From positions 1 to 64,000 of the forward strand of contig CANSLJ010000015.1 of assembly GCA_947647735.1 (NCBI GenBank): DNA of 64,000 bases, given 5' to 3'. The stretch is from an uncultured bacterium (GTDB lineage: Bacteria; Bacillota; Clostridia; Lachnospirales; Lachnospiraceae). The notes beneath the pieces are model-generated. The model saw only the letters and a list, made by a program, of their open reading frames with translations, was not told the origin of the DNA and ran no database searches. This document shows, piece after piece, positions 14,708-23,808 of this stretch. The translations under genes were made by a program, and so were the position numbers. Every line of letters starts with the position of its first letter. The first letter of the stretch is position 1.

Positions 14708-17425
14708 TCAATGCGCATCATACCAGTTATCCCCGGTACTCAGACCGATTTCCAGTTCCACCGCAAGATCAGCCGCCTGCCGCATTTCCTCGCTCAGTAT
14801 CTTTTGCACCTGAAAAACCTCATCCACCGCCGTTTCCACCAGAAGTTCATCATGCACCTGTAAGATCAGCCGGGAACGAAAGCCCTCCTTTCGCAGCCGC
14901 TCGTCCACCCGTATCATGGCGATCTTAATGATATCCGCCGCGGTTCCCTGAATCGGCGCATTCATCGCCACCCGTTCCCCGAAGGAACGCTGCATAAAAT
15001 TCCCGGAAGAAAGTTCCGGCACAGGACGCCGCCTGCCCAGCATTGTGACAGAATACCCCTTTTCCTTTGCGCTCTGCACGCAATGATCCAGAAATACCTT
15101 GATCCCCGGATAAGTCTCAAAATATTTCTCGATATACTCCGCCGCCTCCTTCCTGGAGATACTCAGATCCTGGCTCAATCCGAAGGAACTGATCCCGTAG
15201 ACGATCCCGAAGTTCACGGCTTTCGCATTCCGCCTCTGCAGGGGCGTCACCTCGTCCTGCGGCACATGGAACACCTTGGACGCCGTGATCCGATGGATAT
15301 CCGCATCCTGTTTATACGCATCGATCAGCTGTTCATCGCCGGACATGGATGCCAGCACCCGCAGCTCGATCTGGGAATAGTCCGCATCCATCAGCACAAA
15401 CCCTTCTTTCGGCACAAACACCTTTCTGATGCGCCGCCCCAGTTCCATCCGCATCGGAATATTCTGCAGGTTCGGCTCCGTGGAACTGATCCGCCCGGTT
15501 GCCGTGATGGTCTGATTGAAGGTCGTGTGGATCCTGTCATCTTCCCCGATATAAACCGCAAGTCCGTCCGCATAGGTGGATTTCAATTTCGTGAGCGTCC
15601 GGTATTCCAGGATCTCGCTGACGATCGGGTGTTCGGGCGCCAGCTTCTCCAGCACATCCGCCGCCGTGGAATACCCTGTCTTTGTCTTCTTCCCGCCCGG
15701 AAGCTGCATGGTGCCGAACAGCACTTCCCCGAGCTGCTTCGGGGAATTGATATTGAAATGCACGCCCGCTTTCTCCCAGATGGACTCCTCCAGTTCTGTG
15801 ATCCTGCCCGTCAGCGCATCGCCATACGCCTTTAATTCCTGGGGCTTTACCAGTACCCCCTCCTGCTCCATATGATACAATACTTTGGATAAGGGCATTT
15901 CTATCTCCCGAAACAGCGAATACTGCTCCGTCTTTTTCAGTTTCTCTTCCAGCACAGGCTTGCTCTCCGCCAATACATTGGCGCAGACACCCAGATACCG
16001 CACAAGATCCTCCCGCTGATCGACAAGCGCCTGTGCCGCTTTCTTTTTACCGAAAAGCTGTCCATAGGAAGCGATGCTGCTTCCAAGATGCTCCCCTGCG
16101 ATATCCTCTATCTGATAGTCATTCTTCAGCGGATTCAGCAGATATGCGGCGATCAGCACGTCAAACAGATTTTCTGACCCTGCCTGCTCCTCCAGATACG
16201 CATAATACGATTTCATCTGAAAGCCCGCAAGACAGACGCCCTTTTTGCATAACACCTGTAATTTTTCCCACAGCATCTCAGAAGTGACTTCCTGCCGCTT
16301 CTTTTCCCCTGCATCACCGAAACTGATAAACGCCGCATCCTCCCCCGGCACGGAAAGTGCCGCACAGAGCAGAGCCTCCTTCTGCTGTTCCTCCTCCGAC
16401 GCAAACAGGCTGAACTGTTCATTTTCTTTCATCGCCTGTTTTTCCGCCGGATAAAAGATCAGAGAAACCAGCTTCTTTTCCTCCGCCTTTTTCAGAAAAC
16501 CGTCCAGCTCCTTCTCCTTTTTCAGTTCCTGACAGACGATCTCTTTCTTTCCCTTCTCCTTATCGAACCTGTCCAGCAGATTTTTAAAGGACAGCCTCTG
16601 AAACAGTTCATACGCCTCGTCCGTATAAAAATCCCCAATCACCGCATCTTCATAGGAAAAAGGAAATTCTCCGTTTGTGTTGATCGTTGCCAGCTTTAAA
16701 CTCAGCTCCGCCAGATCGCGATGCTCTGCCAGAGATTCCCTGATGCTCTTTTTGGATATCTCATCCAAATGAGCATAGATATTCTCAATGGAACCATAGG
16801 TAACCATCAGATCCGTCGCCGTCTTCTGTCCCACCTTGGGCACGCCCGGAATATTGTCCGCCGTATCTCCCATCAGCGCCTTCAATTCGATAAACTGCAG
16901 CGGCGTCACCTGGTATGCCGCCTCCACATCCCTCGCATAGTAATCCTCAACCTCCGTGCGACCGCCTTTCGTCTTCGGGATGCGGATCTTGATATGCTCG
17001 CTGGCGATCTGCAAAAGATCCCTGTCTCCGGAAATCAGGGAGACCTCCATGCCGTCCCGCTCGCCGCACTTTGCCAGCGTCCCGAGAATATCGTCCGCCT
17101 CAAGCCCCGGTTTTTCTATGGTCAGGATCCCCATCGCCTGCAGAACCTCCTTGATCAGCGGCACCTGCTCCCTGAGCTCCTCCGGCATCGGCTTTCTCGT
17201 TCCCTTATATTCCGCATACATCTCATGGCGGAACGTCGGCGCATGCACATCGAACGCCACCGCCAGATAATCCGCATTTTCCTCGCCGAGCACCTTAAAC
17301 AGGATTGTCAGAAAGCCATACACCCCGCCTGTGTGCTGTCCCTGCGCGTTTGTCAGATCGGGCAGTCCGTAAAACGCCCTGTTCAAAATGCTGTGTCCGT
17401 CTATCAAAACCATTTTTTTAGCCAT
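14708..17425 (-). CDS. polA: DNA polymerase I
   Basis: A 905-residue repair and Okazaki-processing polymerase. N-terminal 5'-3' exonuclease (LIDGHSILNRAFYGLPDL, then GDRDLLQ and GDTADNIPGVPKVGQKTA). Middle domain (about 300-480) has a 3'-5' exonuclease fold but no recognisable DxE catalytic set, as in many Firmicutes. Polymerase motifs follow: A (DADYSQIELRVLA), B (RRNAKAVNFGIVYG), C (LQVHDELLVE). The frame is open to 17461, but the ATG at 17425 has AGGGG at the right distance and gives the standard MAKKMVLIDGHS start. Nearby coaE and MecA are common companions. Confidence 0.95.
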   Translation of the reverse strand: MAKKMVLIDGHSILNRAFYGLPDLTNAQGQHTGGVYGFLTILFKVLGEENADYLAVAFDVHAPTFRHEMYAEYKGTRKPMPEELREQVPLIKEVLQAMGILTIEKPGLEADDILGTLAKCGERDGMEVSLISGDRDLLQIASEHIKIRIPKTKGGRTEVEDYYARDVEAAYQVTPLQFIELKALMGDTADNIPGVPKVGQKTATDLMVTYGSIENIYAHLDEISKKSIRESLAEHRDLAELSLKLATINTNGEFPFSYEDAVIGDFYTDEAYELFQRLSFKNLLDRFDKEKGKKEIVCQELKKEKELDGFLKKAEEKKLVSLIFYPAEKQAMKENEQFSLFASEEEQQKEALLCAALSVPGEDAAFISFGDAGEKKRQEVTSEMLWEKLQVLCKKGVCLAGFQMKSYYAYLEEQAGSENLFDVLIAAYLLNPLKNDYQIEDIAGEHLGSSIASYGQLFGKKKAAQALVDQREDLVRYLGVCANVLAESKPVLEEKLKKTEQYSLFREIEMPLSKVLYHMEQEGVLVKPQELKAYGDALTGRITELEESIWEKAGVHFNINSPKQLGEVLFGTMQLPGGKKTKTGYSTAADVLEKLAPEHPIVSEILEYRTLTKLKSTYADGLAVYIGEDDRIHTTFNQTITATGRISSTEPNLQNIPMRMELGRRIRKVFVPKEGFVLMDADYSQIELRVLASMSGDEQLIDAYKQDADIHRITASKVFHVPQDEVTPLQRRNAKAVNFGIVYGISSFGLSQDLSISRKEAAEYIEKYFETYPGIKVFLDHCVQSAKEKGYSVTMLGRRRPVPELSSGNFMQRSFGERVAMNAPIQGTAADIIKIAMIRVDERLRKEGFRSRLILQVHDELLVETAVDEVFQVQKILSEEMRQAADLAVELEIGLSTGDNWYDAH

Positions 17426-17504
17426 ATCAACCCCTGCTCTTTCTGTTATCTGCCGCCTCATATCCCTGTCCGCGATGCAGATAAAATATCTGATGCCTTG
17501 TCAT

Positions 17505-17858
17505 CTATCCTGCAAAATTCAATATCAGCAGCAACGCCGCCAGCAAAACCGCCGCGATCCCGATACATTCCAGAATAAAGATTCCCTGCCGGAAAACCCG
17601 GTATATCTTTACTCTTTTCCGCGCCTCCTCCAGTGCCTCGTTCAACTCTTCCTGCAGATCAAAAGTATTGCCTGCCTCCAGACTGTTTAATCCCACCTCC
17701 ACAAGAAACTGGATGGAAAGTTCTTCCCGGCAGCTTTCACACTCTTCGATATGCTCCATAAACTGCTCCAGCTCTTTATAGGACAGCTCCCCGTCGATAA
17801 ACCCGGGGATCATTTTGGTCGCCTGTATACACTGCATCTTTTCTTTGTGTTTTTTCAT
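17505..17858 (-). CDS. Putative zinc-finger (anti-sigma-like) membrane protein
   Basis: A 117-residue protein with an N-terminal zf-HC2-type motif (FMEHIEECESCREEL: His-x3-Cys-x2-Cys, preceded by CIQATKMIPGFIDGEL) and one C-terminal membrane helix (GIAAVLLAALLLILNF). This is the layout of ZAS-family anti-sigma factors or their relatives: cytoplasmic zinc finger, membrane anchor and almost no outside domain. No sigma factor gene is adjacent, so its partner is unknown. Start ATG 17858 behind GGGGGTTACC is preferred over 17879. It is followed after 80 bases by polA. Confidence 0.7.
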   Translation of the reverse strand: MKKHKEKMQCIQATKMIPGFIDGELSYKELEQFMEHIEECESCREELSIQFLVEVGLNSLEAGNTFDLQEELNEALEEARKRVKIYRVFRQGIFILECIGIAAVLLAALLLILNFAG

Positions 17859-17876
17859 CGGTAACCCCCATTTTCG

Positions 17877-17920
17877 CACAAAAAGGCGAAAAGCCGGAAT
17901 ACCGCTGTTTCGCCCTTTCT
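17877..17920 (-). terminator. Hairpin between mecA and the zinc-finger gene
   Basis: On the minus strand AAAGGGCGAAA pairs with TTTCGCCTTT (one bulged base), followed by TTTTTG. It should end mecA transcripts just ahead of the next gene's ribosome site, or act as an attenuator. Confidence 0.55.
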
Positions 17921-17957
17921 ATCAGGAAAATGCATGTTCGGATTTTCCTGCTCCGTC

Positions 17958-18641
17958 TTAAATTTTTCTCAGTGTCCCGATCGCCCTATTGCCGATCAAA
18001 AGTTCTCCATGCTCCCGCAGGCGGTCATACATATGCCCCGATTCCACTATAACTTTCGCATAGTCAAAAGCAACCGCCGTGAGCAGATTAAAATGATATT
18101 CCGAGATCCGGTATCTGTCCACGATCAGGTAATAGCGTTCCTTCTCCTTGTACAGATGGCTCCTGATCGGCTGTTTTAAACCGATAGCATGGCAATAGGA
18201 CATCACATCCCTCAGGGATGCAAAACAGTACATCCTGTAGTCTTCCTTTTTCTCCTCCGAAACAGTCTGAGGAAGGCTCTCTTCCTTCGCCGGCACCTCC
18301 TTCTGTCTGTTTTCCAGCATCTTTCCGATCTCCTGCGCGATCCGGCTCTCCGCCAGCTCTTTCAGATACTTTAAAACCTGTTCCCGGATCTGTTTCTCGT
18401 CGCCGCTGCCGAAAGTGAGGCTGATGCGCCGATCGCTCAAAACCTCCAGCCGCATGGAAACAATTCCCTTATCATTCTGATATCCCAGTTCGTCCCTTGC
18501 CTCTGAGACTATGTACTGTAAAAATTCATCCGATCTGCCGGAATGGCTTAAAAACTCGTCCAGATTCAGACCAAAGCTTTCCATATCCTCTTCTGTCACA
18601 ATACAGCGTATCGTATTTTCATCAATTCTTTTATATTCCAT
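17958..18641 (-). CDS. mecA: Adaptor protein MecA
   Basis: A 227-residue ClpC adaptor that delivers substrates to the ClpCP protease and assembles ClpC hexamers. N-terminal substrate-binding domain: KRIDENTIRCIVTEEDMESF and LDEFLSHSGRSDEFLQYIV. An acidic linker follows (VPAKEESLPQTVSEEKKED), then the ClpC-binding domain with FASLRDVMSYCHAIG and SHLYKEKERYYLIVDRYR. Monocistronic by context: promoter at 18716-18744 and hairpin behind. In Firmicutes it controls competence, stress and biofilm factors. Confidence 0.9.
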   Translation of the reverse strand: MEYKRIDENTIRCIVTEEDMESFGLNLDEFLSHSGRSDEFLQYIVSEARDELGYQNDKGIVSMRLEVLSDRRISLTFGSGDEKQIREQVLKYLKELAESRIAQEIGKMLENRQKEVPAKEESLPQTVSEEKKEDYRMYCFASLRDVMSYCHAIGLKQPIRSHLYKEKERYYLIVDRYRISEYHFNLLTAVAFDYAKVIVESGHMYDRLREHGELLIGNRAIGTLRKI

Positions 18642-18715
18642 AGCACCACTTTCTTTTTATCGCTTTTATTGAAAGCCCACACCGACTGGCATAGGCTTTG
18701 TTCATTACTATTCAT

Positions 18716-18744
18716 ATTCTACATGATTTATTCCTTTTTGTAAA
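18716..18744 (-). promoter_or_regulatory. Promoter of mecA
   Basis: TTTACA, 17-base spacer, TAGAAT on the minus strand, 75-100 bases ahead of the mecA start. Confidence 0.65.
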
Positions 18745-18804
18745 GTATTCCACTCATTTACCCTAGAATGAACACAACGATAAATTTCTAAATATATCTG
18801 CAAT

Positions 18805-18833
18805 TTGACAAACTTCCAAAACCTCTGTAAAAT
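18805..18833 (+). promoter_or_regulatory. Promoter of pepD
   Basis: TTGACA (18805-18810), 17-base spacer, TAAAAT (18828-18833), about 55 bases ahead of the pepD start. Confidence 0.7.
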
Positions 18834-18886
18834 TTTACCAGATACACATTGCAGATACAAAATATAAATAATTGGGGGACAAAACT

Positions 18887-20338
18887 ATGGGTGTACTTTC
18901 AGGATTAAAACCAGAATCGGTTTTCCGGTATTTTGAAGAGATCTGCGGGATTCCGCATACTTCACATCACGAAAAGGAATTGAGCGACTACTGTGTCAGA
19001 TTTGCCAGAGAACGGGGATACGAATGCACGCAGGATGAAATGGGCAACGTGATCATCATCGCGGAAGCAACGCCCGGCTATGAAGATGTGGACGCTGTGA
19101 TCGTTCAGGGGCATCTAGATATGGTAGGGGATAAAGTTGAAGGCTGTGATATCGATATGGAGAAAGAGGGCCCCCGCATCTATATTGACGGTGATTACAT
19201 CCGTGCGGACGGGACAACATTAGGCGGCGACAACGGCATTGCCGTAGCTTACGCACTGGCTCTTTTGGATGCCAGGGACGGCAGTATCCCTCATCCTCGT
19301 GTGGAGGTGGTTCTCACGGTGTGCGAGGAGGTGGGGCTTCTTGGTGCCTCCGCCATGGATTTCTATCCCTGCCGTGCCCGTCGTATGCTCAATATCGATT
19401 CCGAAGTGGAAGGCATCCTGACAGCCGGATGTGCCGGTGGCAGACGAGCGCGCTGCCATATCCCGGTAAAAAGGGTTCCCTGTACCGGTCTTCGGTGCAA
19501 GCTGGAACTCACCGGACTTTTAGGCGGACATTCTGGTATGGAGATCGATAAAGGCCGTTCCAACGCCGCCACGCTACTTGGACGTTTTCTGATGTTATTA
19601 AAAGAAAACATCTCTTATGATCTAGTCGCACTGAACGCCGGTGTAAAGGAAAATGTCATTCCCAAAAGTGGCTCAGTCGTCATTTTGATCTCTCCCGAGG
19701 AAGAAGAAGATCTGCGAAAAGTGATCGAAAGATTTCTGCGTTACATGGAAGCGGAGTACGGCAAGGCTGATCCTGATATCCACTTGGAACTTACAGTTGG
19801 AAAAACAGGTGCATTCCCTGCATTGGACAAGGCTTCTCTCCTACAGGTGCTCACTGCGCTGAACCTGATGCCAAATGGTGTTCAGGCTATGAGTATGGAT
19901 TTGCCTGGCCTGGTGGAAACTTCCATTAATATGGGAGTTGCAGAACTTATGGACGACGAGCTGATCCTTCGACAGTCCATCCGCAGTTCCGTCGCTTCTG
20001 CCAAGGATATGATTTCCAGAAAAGTGGCGCTCCTCGCCGAACAGCTCGGCGGACGGGTGGACTTTCAGGGTGATTATCCAGCTTGGCCTTTCGCCAGAAC
20101 TTCCCGGCTGAGGGATCTTTGTGTGGAAATCTTCAAAGAACAATACGGTTACGAGCCAAAGATCGAACTGATGCATGCCGGTCTGGAATGTGGAATCCTA
20201 TCCGGTAAGCTGGACGGTCTGGACTGCATCTCCTTCGGCCCGAACCAGTTTGATATTCATACCCCAAACGAGCATCTGAGTATTTCTTCTGCCGTCCGGG
20301 TATGGGAATATTTAAAAGCTATTCTGGCCGCAAAATAA
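18887..20338 (+). CDS. pepD: Aminoacyl-histidine dipeptidase (M20 family)
   Basis: A 483-residue zinc dipeptidase of the PepD type, cleaving Xaa-His and other dipeptides in the cytoplasm. Metal and catalytic residues lie in VIVQGHLDMVGD (His, Asp), GTTLGGDNGIAVAYAL (bridging Asp), VCEEVGLLGA (Glu-Glu), NIDSE, LLGGHSGMEI and the final ISFGPNQFDIHTPNEHLS (His). The ATG at 18887 has GGGGG upstream; a TTG 15 bases earlier is inside that site. It is transcribed alone from a good promoter and ends at a hairpin shared with the convergent dipeptide epimerase gene. Both enzymes act on dipeptides. Confidence 0.93.
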   Translation: MGVLSGLKPESVFRYFEEICGIPHTSHHEKELSDYCVRFARERGYECTQDEMGNVIIIAEATPGYEDVDAVIVQGHLDMVGDKVEGCDIDMEKEGPRIYIDGDYIRADGTTLGGDNGIAVAYALALLDARDGSIPHPRVEVVLTVCEEVGLLGASAMDFYPCRARRMLNIDSEVEGILTAGCAGGRRARCHIPVKRVPCTGLRCKLELTGLLGGHSGMEIDKGRSNAATLLGRFLMLLKENISYDLVALNAGVKENVIPKSGSVVILISPEEEEDLRKVIERFLRYMEAEYGKADPDIHLELTVGKTGAFPALDKASLLQVLTALNLMPNGVQAMSMDLPGLVETSINMGVAELMDDELILRQSIRSSVASAKDMISRKVALLAEQLGGRVDFQGDYPAWPFARTSRLRDLCVEIFKEQYGYEPKIELMHAGLECGILSGKLDGLDCISFGPNQFDIHTPNEHLSISSAVRVWEYLKAILAAK

Positions 20339-20374
20339 TAGATGATGCTGATAAAATTCAGAACCGATGTAAAA

Positions 20375-20398
20375 GGCCGCCCAGCAAACAGGGCGGCC
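20375..20398. terminator. Bidirectional terminator between pepD and the epimerase
   Basis: GGCCGCCC (20375-20382) pairs with GGGCGGCC (20391-20398), eight-base loop, flanked by AAAA on the left, which gives TTTT on the minus strand. Confidence 0.8.
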
Positions 20399-20405
20399 CT
20401 TCGCA

Positions 20406-21503
20406 TTAGCATATATATTTTAATCTTCCATCTTCAATTCCCCTAATGCCAAGCCCCGGCTCATCAGAAACAGTGATATCTTTTTCCTCAAACACAGCGC
20501 CGCCCAAAATCGGATCTTCACGGCAAAGTACTGGTCCGTCCAGATCGATCTTGGTAATGATCTGTTTTGCGCAGGCAAGATGTACTGCCGCATTAACGCT
20601 GATCTTTGCCTCCAACATACAGCCGATCATGCATTCCACACCATACACTTCCGCCGCAGATGTGATCTTTAATGCATTATAGAGCCCGCCGCATTTCATC
20701 AGCTTGATATTAACCATATCCGCCGCTCTCATCTGCATGATCTTTAGCGCATCCGCCGGAGAAAAAACACTTTCATCCGCCAACACCGGGACATAGGAAC
20801 GCTCTGTGACATATTTCAGTCCCTCAAAATCGTGCCCCTTTACAGGCTGTTCCACAAACTCAATATCCAACCCCCTCTCCTGCATACCGTTCAGAATACG
20901 CACCGCTTCTTTAGGACTCCAGCCCTGATTGGCATCAATACGGATACAAGTATCTCTGGGCACCGCCTCACGGATCGCAGAAAGCCTTGCAATATCCTTC
21001 TCAGATTCTTTCCCCACTTTTACCTTCAGACAGTCATATCCTCGCTCAACAGCATTCAAAGCATCCCGCACCATCTCATCCGGCTCATTGACACTGATCG
21101 TAATATTAGTAGTGATAGATTTTCGGGAACCACCCATCAGCTTATAAACCGGAATATTATAAAGCTGTCCGTACAGATCCCAGAGCGCGATATCAGCAGC
21201 CGCCTTTGCACTACTGTTTTTCACGACACATTTATCCAGCGCCAGCATCAGATTTTCAAAATCATCCACATCCCTGCCGACCAGCGTCTTCGCAATATGA
21301 TCCTGTATTGCACCAATGATCGCTCCCGTTGTATCACCGGTGATGGCACCGGTGGGCGGTGCCTCCCCATAGCCTACCGCCCCTGTATCCGTATGGATCT
21401 CCATGATCACATCCTCCACACTGCTCACTGACCGCAGGGCTGTCTTGAATGGCACACGCAGCGGAACTGACAAAATGCCGAGACGAATTTCAGTAATTTT
21501 CAT
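20406..21503 (-). CDS. Dipeptide epimerase (enolase superfamily)
   Basis: A 365-residue muconate-lactonizing-group enzyme, most like L-Ala-D/L-Glu epimerases that recycle murein dipeptides. Barrel catalytic lysines are in DCLKVKVGKE (KxK); metal ligands in RIDANQGW (Asp), EFVEQPVKG (Glu) and VLADESVFSP (Asp); the second-side lysine in MVNIKLMKCGG; the N-terminal capping domain covers the active site. The ATG at 21503 is placed 10 bases behind AAAGGAG; 21512 is too close to it. It is divergent from the DUF819 gene, and 110 bases carry both start regions. Exact dipeptide specificity cannot be read. Confidence 0.85.
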   Translation of the reverse strand: MKITEIRLGILSVPLRVPFKTALRSVSSVEDVIMEIHTDTGAVGYGEAPPTGAITGDTTGAIIGAIQDHIAKTLVGRDVDDFENLMLALDKCVVKNSSAKAAADIALWDLYGQLYNIPVYKLMGGSRKSITTNITISVNEPDEMVRDALNAVERGYDCLKVKVGKESEKDIARLSAIREAVPRDTCIRIDANQGWSPKEAVRILNGMQERGLDIEFVEQPVKGHDFEGLKYVTERSYVPVLADESVFSPADALKIMQMRAADMVNIKLMKCGGLYNALKITSAAEVYGVECMIGCMLEAKISVNAAVHLACAKQIITKIDLDGPVLCREDPILGGAVFEEKDITVSDEPGLGIRGIEDGRLKYIC

Positions 21504-21558
21504 GTTTTTCATTCTCCTTTACAAAAAATATTTGCTTTAAAAGCAATAGTATGGTATT

Positions 21559-21587
21559 ATTTTACAGATAGTTGCGATTTTTGTAAA
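21559..21587 (-). promoter_or_regulatory. Promoter of the dipeptide epimerase gene
   Basis: TTTACA (complement of 21582-21587), 17-base spacer, TAAAAT (complement of 21559-21564). Confidence 0.65.
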
Positions 21588-21625
21588 GGAAATTGTGCTA
21601 AATAACAAAAGAGAGGGGAGACTCT

Positions 21626-22789
21626 ATGATTACTAATGGCTTTACTTATATTGCAGTACTTATCTTTATTGCTGCAATGCTCGTGTGGCTGCAAAAGTAC
21701 ACAAAATCCAAATTTTTTGACTATGCGCCACCAATCGTGCTGCTTTATCTGATCACGATGATCTTCTGTACCCTGAAAGTATGGGATATGGAAGCCACAA
21801 GCGGTGCTTATTCCGCACTGAAAAACAACATTCTTTTTGCTATGATCTTCCTGATGCTGCTTCGCTGCGATATCCGTAAGATCATCAAGCTCGGTCCAAA
21901 AATGCTGGGCGGTTTCTTTGCCGCATCCGTTTCCATCGGCATCGCATTTATCATTACTTTTGTAGTAATGAAAGGCGCTATCGGCGCAGATGCATGGAAA
22001 CCGCTGGGCGCTTTATGCGGGAGCTGGATGGGCGGTTCCGGTAATATGATCGCTGTACAGGCAGCGTTTGATATCGGAGAAACAGAAATGGCATATGCCC
22101 TTGTAGTGGATTCCATCGATTACTCTATCTGGGTAATGTTCCTGCTCTGGGCAATCAATCTTGCTCCCAAGTTCAATAAGTGGACAAAGGCAAACACCAA
22201 CACACTGGACGAGGTATCCAAACGGCTGGAAGAAGAAGTAAAGGCAAACGATGCACCGATCACTTTTGTCAATATCATTCTTCTACTCGGTATGTCCCTT
22301 GTAGTATCTGCTTTTGGACAGAATTTTGGTGCTTCATTAAACGGCGCTATGCCTTTCCTGGATAAGTCCACTTGGACTGTACTACTGATCACCTTAGCCG
22401 GTCTGATCGGCGCTGTAACACCGGTCGGTAAAATGGCAGGCACAACAGAACTTTCCAACGTAATGCTCTACTCGGTAGTTGCGCTCCTTGCATCCCGTGC
22501 AAGCTTCCTGGAACTGACAGATGCTCCGGCATGGATTCTTGCAGGCTTTATGATCCTTGCGATCCACGGTATTATCCTGCTGATTCTTGCTAAGATTTTC
22601 AAGCTGGATATGTTTACCTGCGGTGTGGCTTCGCTCGCCAATATCGGCGGAAGTGCTTCTGCTCCTATCCTTGCAGGCGCATACAGCGGCGCACTCGTTC
22701 CAGTGGGTGTACTGATGGCATTGATGGGGTATGTGATCGGTACCGGCGGTGGAATTATCGTGGCACGGATCATGTCGATGTTCGCGTGA
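21626..22789 (+). CDS. DUF819 family membrane protein (YjcL-like)
   Basis: A 387-residue polytopic membrane protein with about ten hydrophobic segments and conserved GSWMGGSGNMIAVQ and ASLANIGGSASAPILAGAYS loops, two pseudo-symmetric glycine-rich motifs that suggest a secondary transporter. The family (DUF819, B. subtilis YjcL) has no assigned substrate. Start ATG behind GAGAGGGGAGACTCT. It is divergent from the dipeptide epimerase and near pepD, so uptake or exchange of a dipeptide or D-amino acid is a reasonable guess. It ends at a strong terminator. Confidence 0.85.
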   Translation: MITNGFTYIAVLIFIAAMLVWLQKYTKSKFFDYAPPIVLLYLITMIFCTLKVWDMEATSGAYSALKNNILFAMIFLMLLRCDIRKIIKLGPKMLGGFFAASVSIGIAFIITFVVMKGAIGADAWKPLGALCGSWMGGSGNMIAVQAAFDIGETEMAYALVVDSIDYSIWVMFLLWAINLAPKFNKWTKANTNTLDEVSKRLEEEVKANDAPITFVNIILLLGMSLVVSAFGQNFGASLNGAMPFLDKSTWTVLLITLAGLIGAVTPVGKMAGTTELSNVMLYSVVALLASRASFLELTDAPAWILAGFMILAIHGIILLILAKIFKLDMFTCGVASLANIGGSASAPILAGAYSGALVPVGVLMALMGYVIGTGGGIIVARIMSMFA

Positions 22790-22823
22790 TATCTACATTT
22801 ATTTAACTACATATTGACTGGAA

Positions 22824-22860
22824 AATGCTCTGAGAGTTCAACACCCTCAGAGCATTTTTT
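22824..22860 (+). terminator. Terminator behind the DUF819 gene
   Basis: AATGCTCTGAG pairs with CTCAGAGCATT around a short loop and is followed by six T residues. Typical rho-independent structure. Confidence 0.9.
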
Positions 22861-22874
22861 ATACAAATTTCAAC

Positions 22875-23765
22875 CTATAACCTCTCGCTAAAATAACTCT
22901 TATACCCTTCCCCGAATATCTCCGTCGCATCCGATACGATCATAAACGCTTCCGAATCTTCCTCCTGCACGATCTGCTGGGCTTTGGGGGCGATGGGTTT
23001 TCTCATGACGCACATCAGTACCTTTTTTTCTTTTCCGCTGTAGGCGCCTTCCCCCTGCAGGGCTGTAACGCCGATATCCAGATCTGCCAGCAGCCTGTCT
23101 GTGATCTGTTTCGGGTGGTCGCTGATGATATAGATCATCTTTGCCCCGTCTTTTCCGTAAAGCACCGTATCCAGCACAACGGAATTGATAAAGATCGTCA
23201 CCGCCGCATACAGGGCGATCTCCAGATTATGAAACATGATGCCGGACAGCGTTACGACGATAGCGTCCAGTATCAGATACAGATTGCCGGTTTTTAAGTG
23301 CCGGTATTTCAGACGCAGCACCTTGACGATAATATCAACACCGCCGGTGGTTGCCCCTGCTTTCAGGATCATTCCCATGGAAACCGCCATCACCGTGCCG
23401 CCCGCCACCGCCGCCAGCAGTTTGTCTGTGGTAAGGGCTCCGAATGCAGACAGCATATTCGTAAAAATGGAACTGATAAAGGTACAGTATATTGTGGAGA
23501 TCAGAAACTTCACCCCGAACTTCCAGAGTCCCAGAGCCAAGATCGGTACATTCAGCAGCAATATCCAGGTACCTGTGGGAATCGGCGTAATGCGGCTTAA
23601 CATAATGGAGACACCGCTGACACCGCCGGGCGCCAGATTATTCGGATCAAGAAACAGACTGATACCCACCGCATAGATCAGGGAAAAGATCGTGATGATC
23701 GCATAATTCCAGACTATCCTGAAAGCCCTGTTATGTTTTAATCTGTCCCGCAATGCTCTTATCAT
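22875..23765 (-). CDS. YitT family membrane protein with DUF2179 domain
   Basis: A 296-residue protein: five or six membrane helices (residues 15-200) with the family signature DPNNLAPGGVSGVSIML and LKAGATTGGVDIIVK, then a cytoplasmic ferredoxin-like DUF2179 domain (MIYIISDHPKQITDRL, GEGAYSGKEKKVLMCVMRK). Function unknown; members are often several per Firmicutes genome. Start ATG behind GGGAGGGAAGGT. It follows ilvA on the same strand by 40 bases, so it is probably the last gene of the plsX-ilvA transcript. Confidence 0.9.
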   Translation of the reverse strand: MIRALRDRLKHNRAFRIVWNYAIITIFSLIYAVGISLFLDPNNLAPGGVSGVSIMLSRITPIPTGTWILLLNVPILALGLWKFGVKFLISTIYCTFISSIFTNMLSAFGALTTDKLLAAVAGGTVMAVSMGMILKAGATTGGVDIIVKVLRLKYRHLKTGNLYLILDAIVVTLSGIMFHNLEIALYAAVTIFINSVVLDTVLYGKDGAKMIYIISDHPKQITDRLLADLDIGVTALQGEGAYSGKEKKVLMCVMRKPIAPKAQQIVQEEDSEAFMIVSDATEIFGEGYKSYFSERL

Positions 23766-23808
23766 ACCTTCCCTCCCGTCCCGTATATTTTAGCTGTTAC
23801 AGCCGTTT

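Noticed and set aside
15083-17578. Long plus-strand open frames opposite polA
   Set aside because: Antisense to conserved polymerase motifs; no independent coding evidence.
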